Shown here: in pieces, positions 63,991 to 64,000 of the stretch
How positions within the stretch are numbered: position 1 is the stretch's first letter
How the letters are laid out: each line of letters starts with the position of its first letter
NCBI GenBank assembly: GCA_012656075.1
Contig: JAAKBF010000056.1
Location: 496,001-560,000 of the forward strand
Origin: Phytophthora hibernalis
Taxonomy: Eukaryota; Oomycota; Peronosporomycetes; Peronosporales; Peronosporaceae
Length of the DNA: 64,000 nucleotides
Direction of reading: 5' to 3'
Position numbers and translations under genes: made by a program
Notes under the pieces: model-generated
What the model was told of the DNA's origin: nothing
Database searches by the model: none
What the model saw: only the letters and a program-made list of their open reading frames with translations

Positions 63991-64000
63991 CGATCGTTGT

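Noticed and set aside
1..64000. tRNA, rRNA or other structured RNA genes
   Set aside because: None noticed on reading; a tRNAscan/Infernal run would be needed to exclude them.

Overview
The window looks like nuclear DNA of an oomycete, most likely Phytophthora or a close relative. The evidence is a Crinkler effector with an LFLAK motif, an RXLR-EER effector, an M96/START-like transcription-factor-type gene, short GT-AG introns of about 50-80 bp, and compact GC-rich housekeeping genes between AT-rich, transposon-rich stretches.

Layout. (1) 0-4.7 kb: M96-like gene, PH-like gene, M96 relic, frameshifted Crinkler. (2) 4.7-8.2 kb: graveyard with a lysine-rich virus-like small gene, a dead drug/metabolite transporter and a decayed MULE-associated Ulp1 protease gene. 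(3) 8.2-23.3 kb: a fossil Polinton/Maverick-like DNA virus. In order it has a zinc-binding protein, protein-primed-type DNA polymerase B (with what looks like an embedded HNH nuclease), a retroviral-type integrase with chromodomain, three to four unrecognised ORFs, a fibre with a peptidase S74 chaperone (minus strand), an A32-like packaging ATPase, a penton/minor capsid protein, two overlapping pX/pVI-like genes (minus), an adenain-like protease (minus) and the N-terminal part of a double-jelly-roll major capsid protein, cut off at about 23,283. Most of its genes have a TATATA-type motif a few bases before the ATG. (4) 23.3-32.3 kb: host genes: effector-like remnant, acetylornithine aminotransferase, CDT2-like WD40 protein, heat-shock-factor protein, tRNA-guanine transglycosylase, COX6B. 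(5) 32.5-44.7 kb: a secreted Tyr/Gly/Asp/His-rich protein in three copies, two forming a 1,254-bp-arm inverted repeat around a 511-bp spacer; also a C2-domain gene, an ankyrin relic and an RXLR effector. (6) 41-56 kb: five PLAC8-family copies (intact and broken) around a papain-like protease and a large glutamate synthase gene. (7) 56.5-62.7 kb: a decayed tyrosine-recombinase retrotransposon with split direct repeats.

A caution runs through everything. Conserved single-copy host genes (tRNA-guanine transglycosylase, glutamate synthase, papain-like protease, CDT2, HSF, C2 gene) carry one-base losses, mostly in short homopolymers. Many frameshifts here may therefore be assembly errors. The viral element also has in-frame nonsense codons and a truncated capsid gene, so it is a true fossil regardless.
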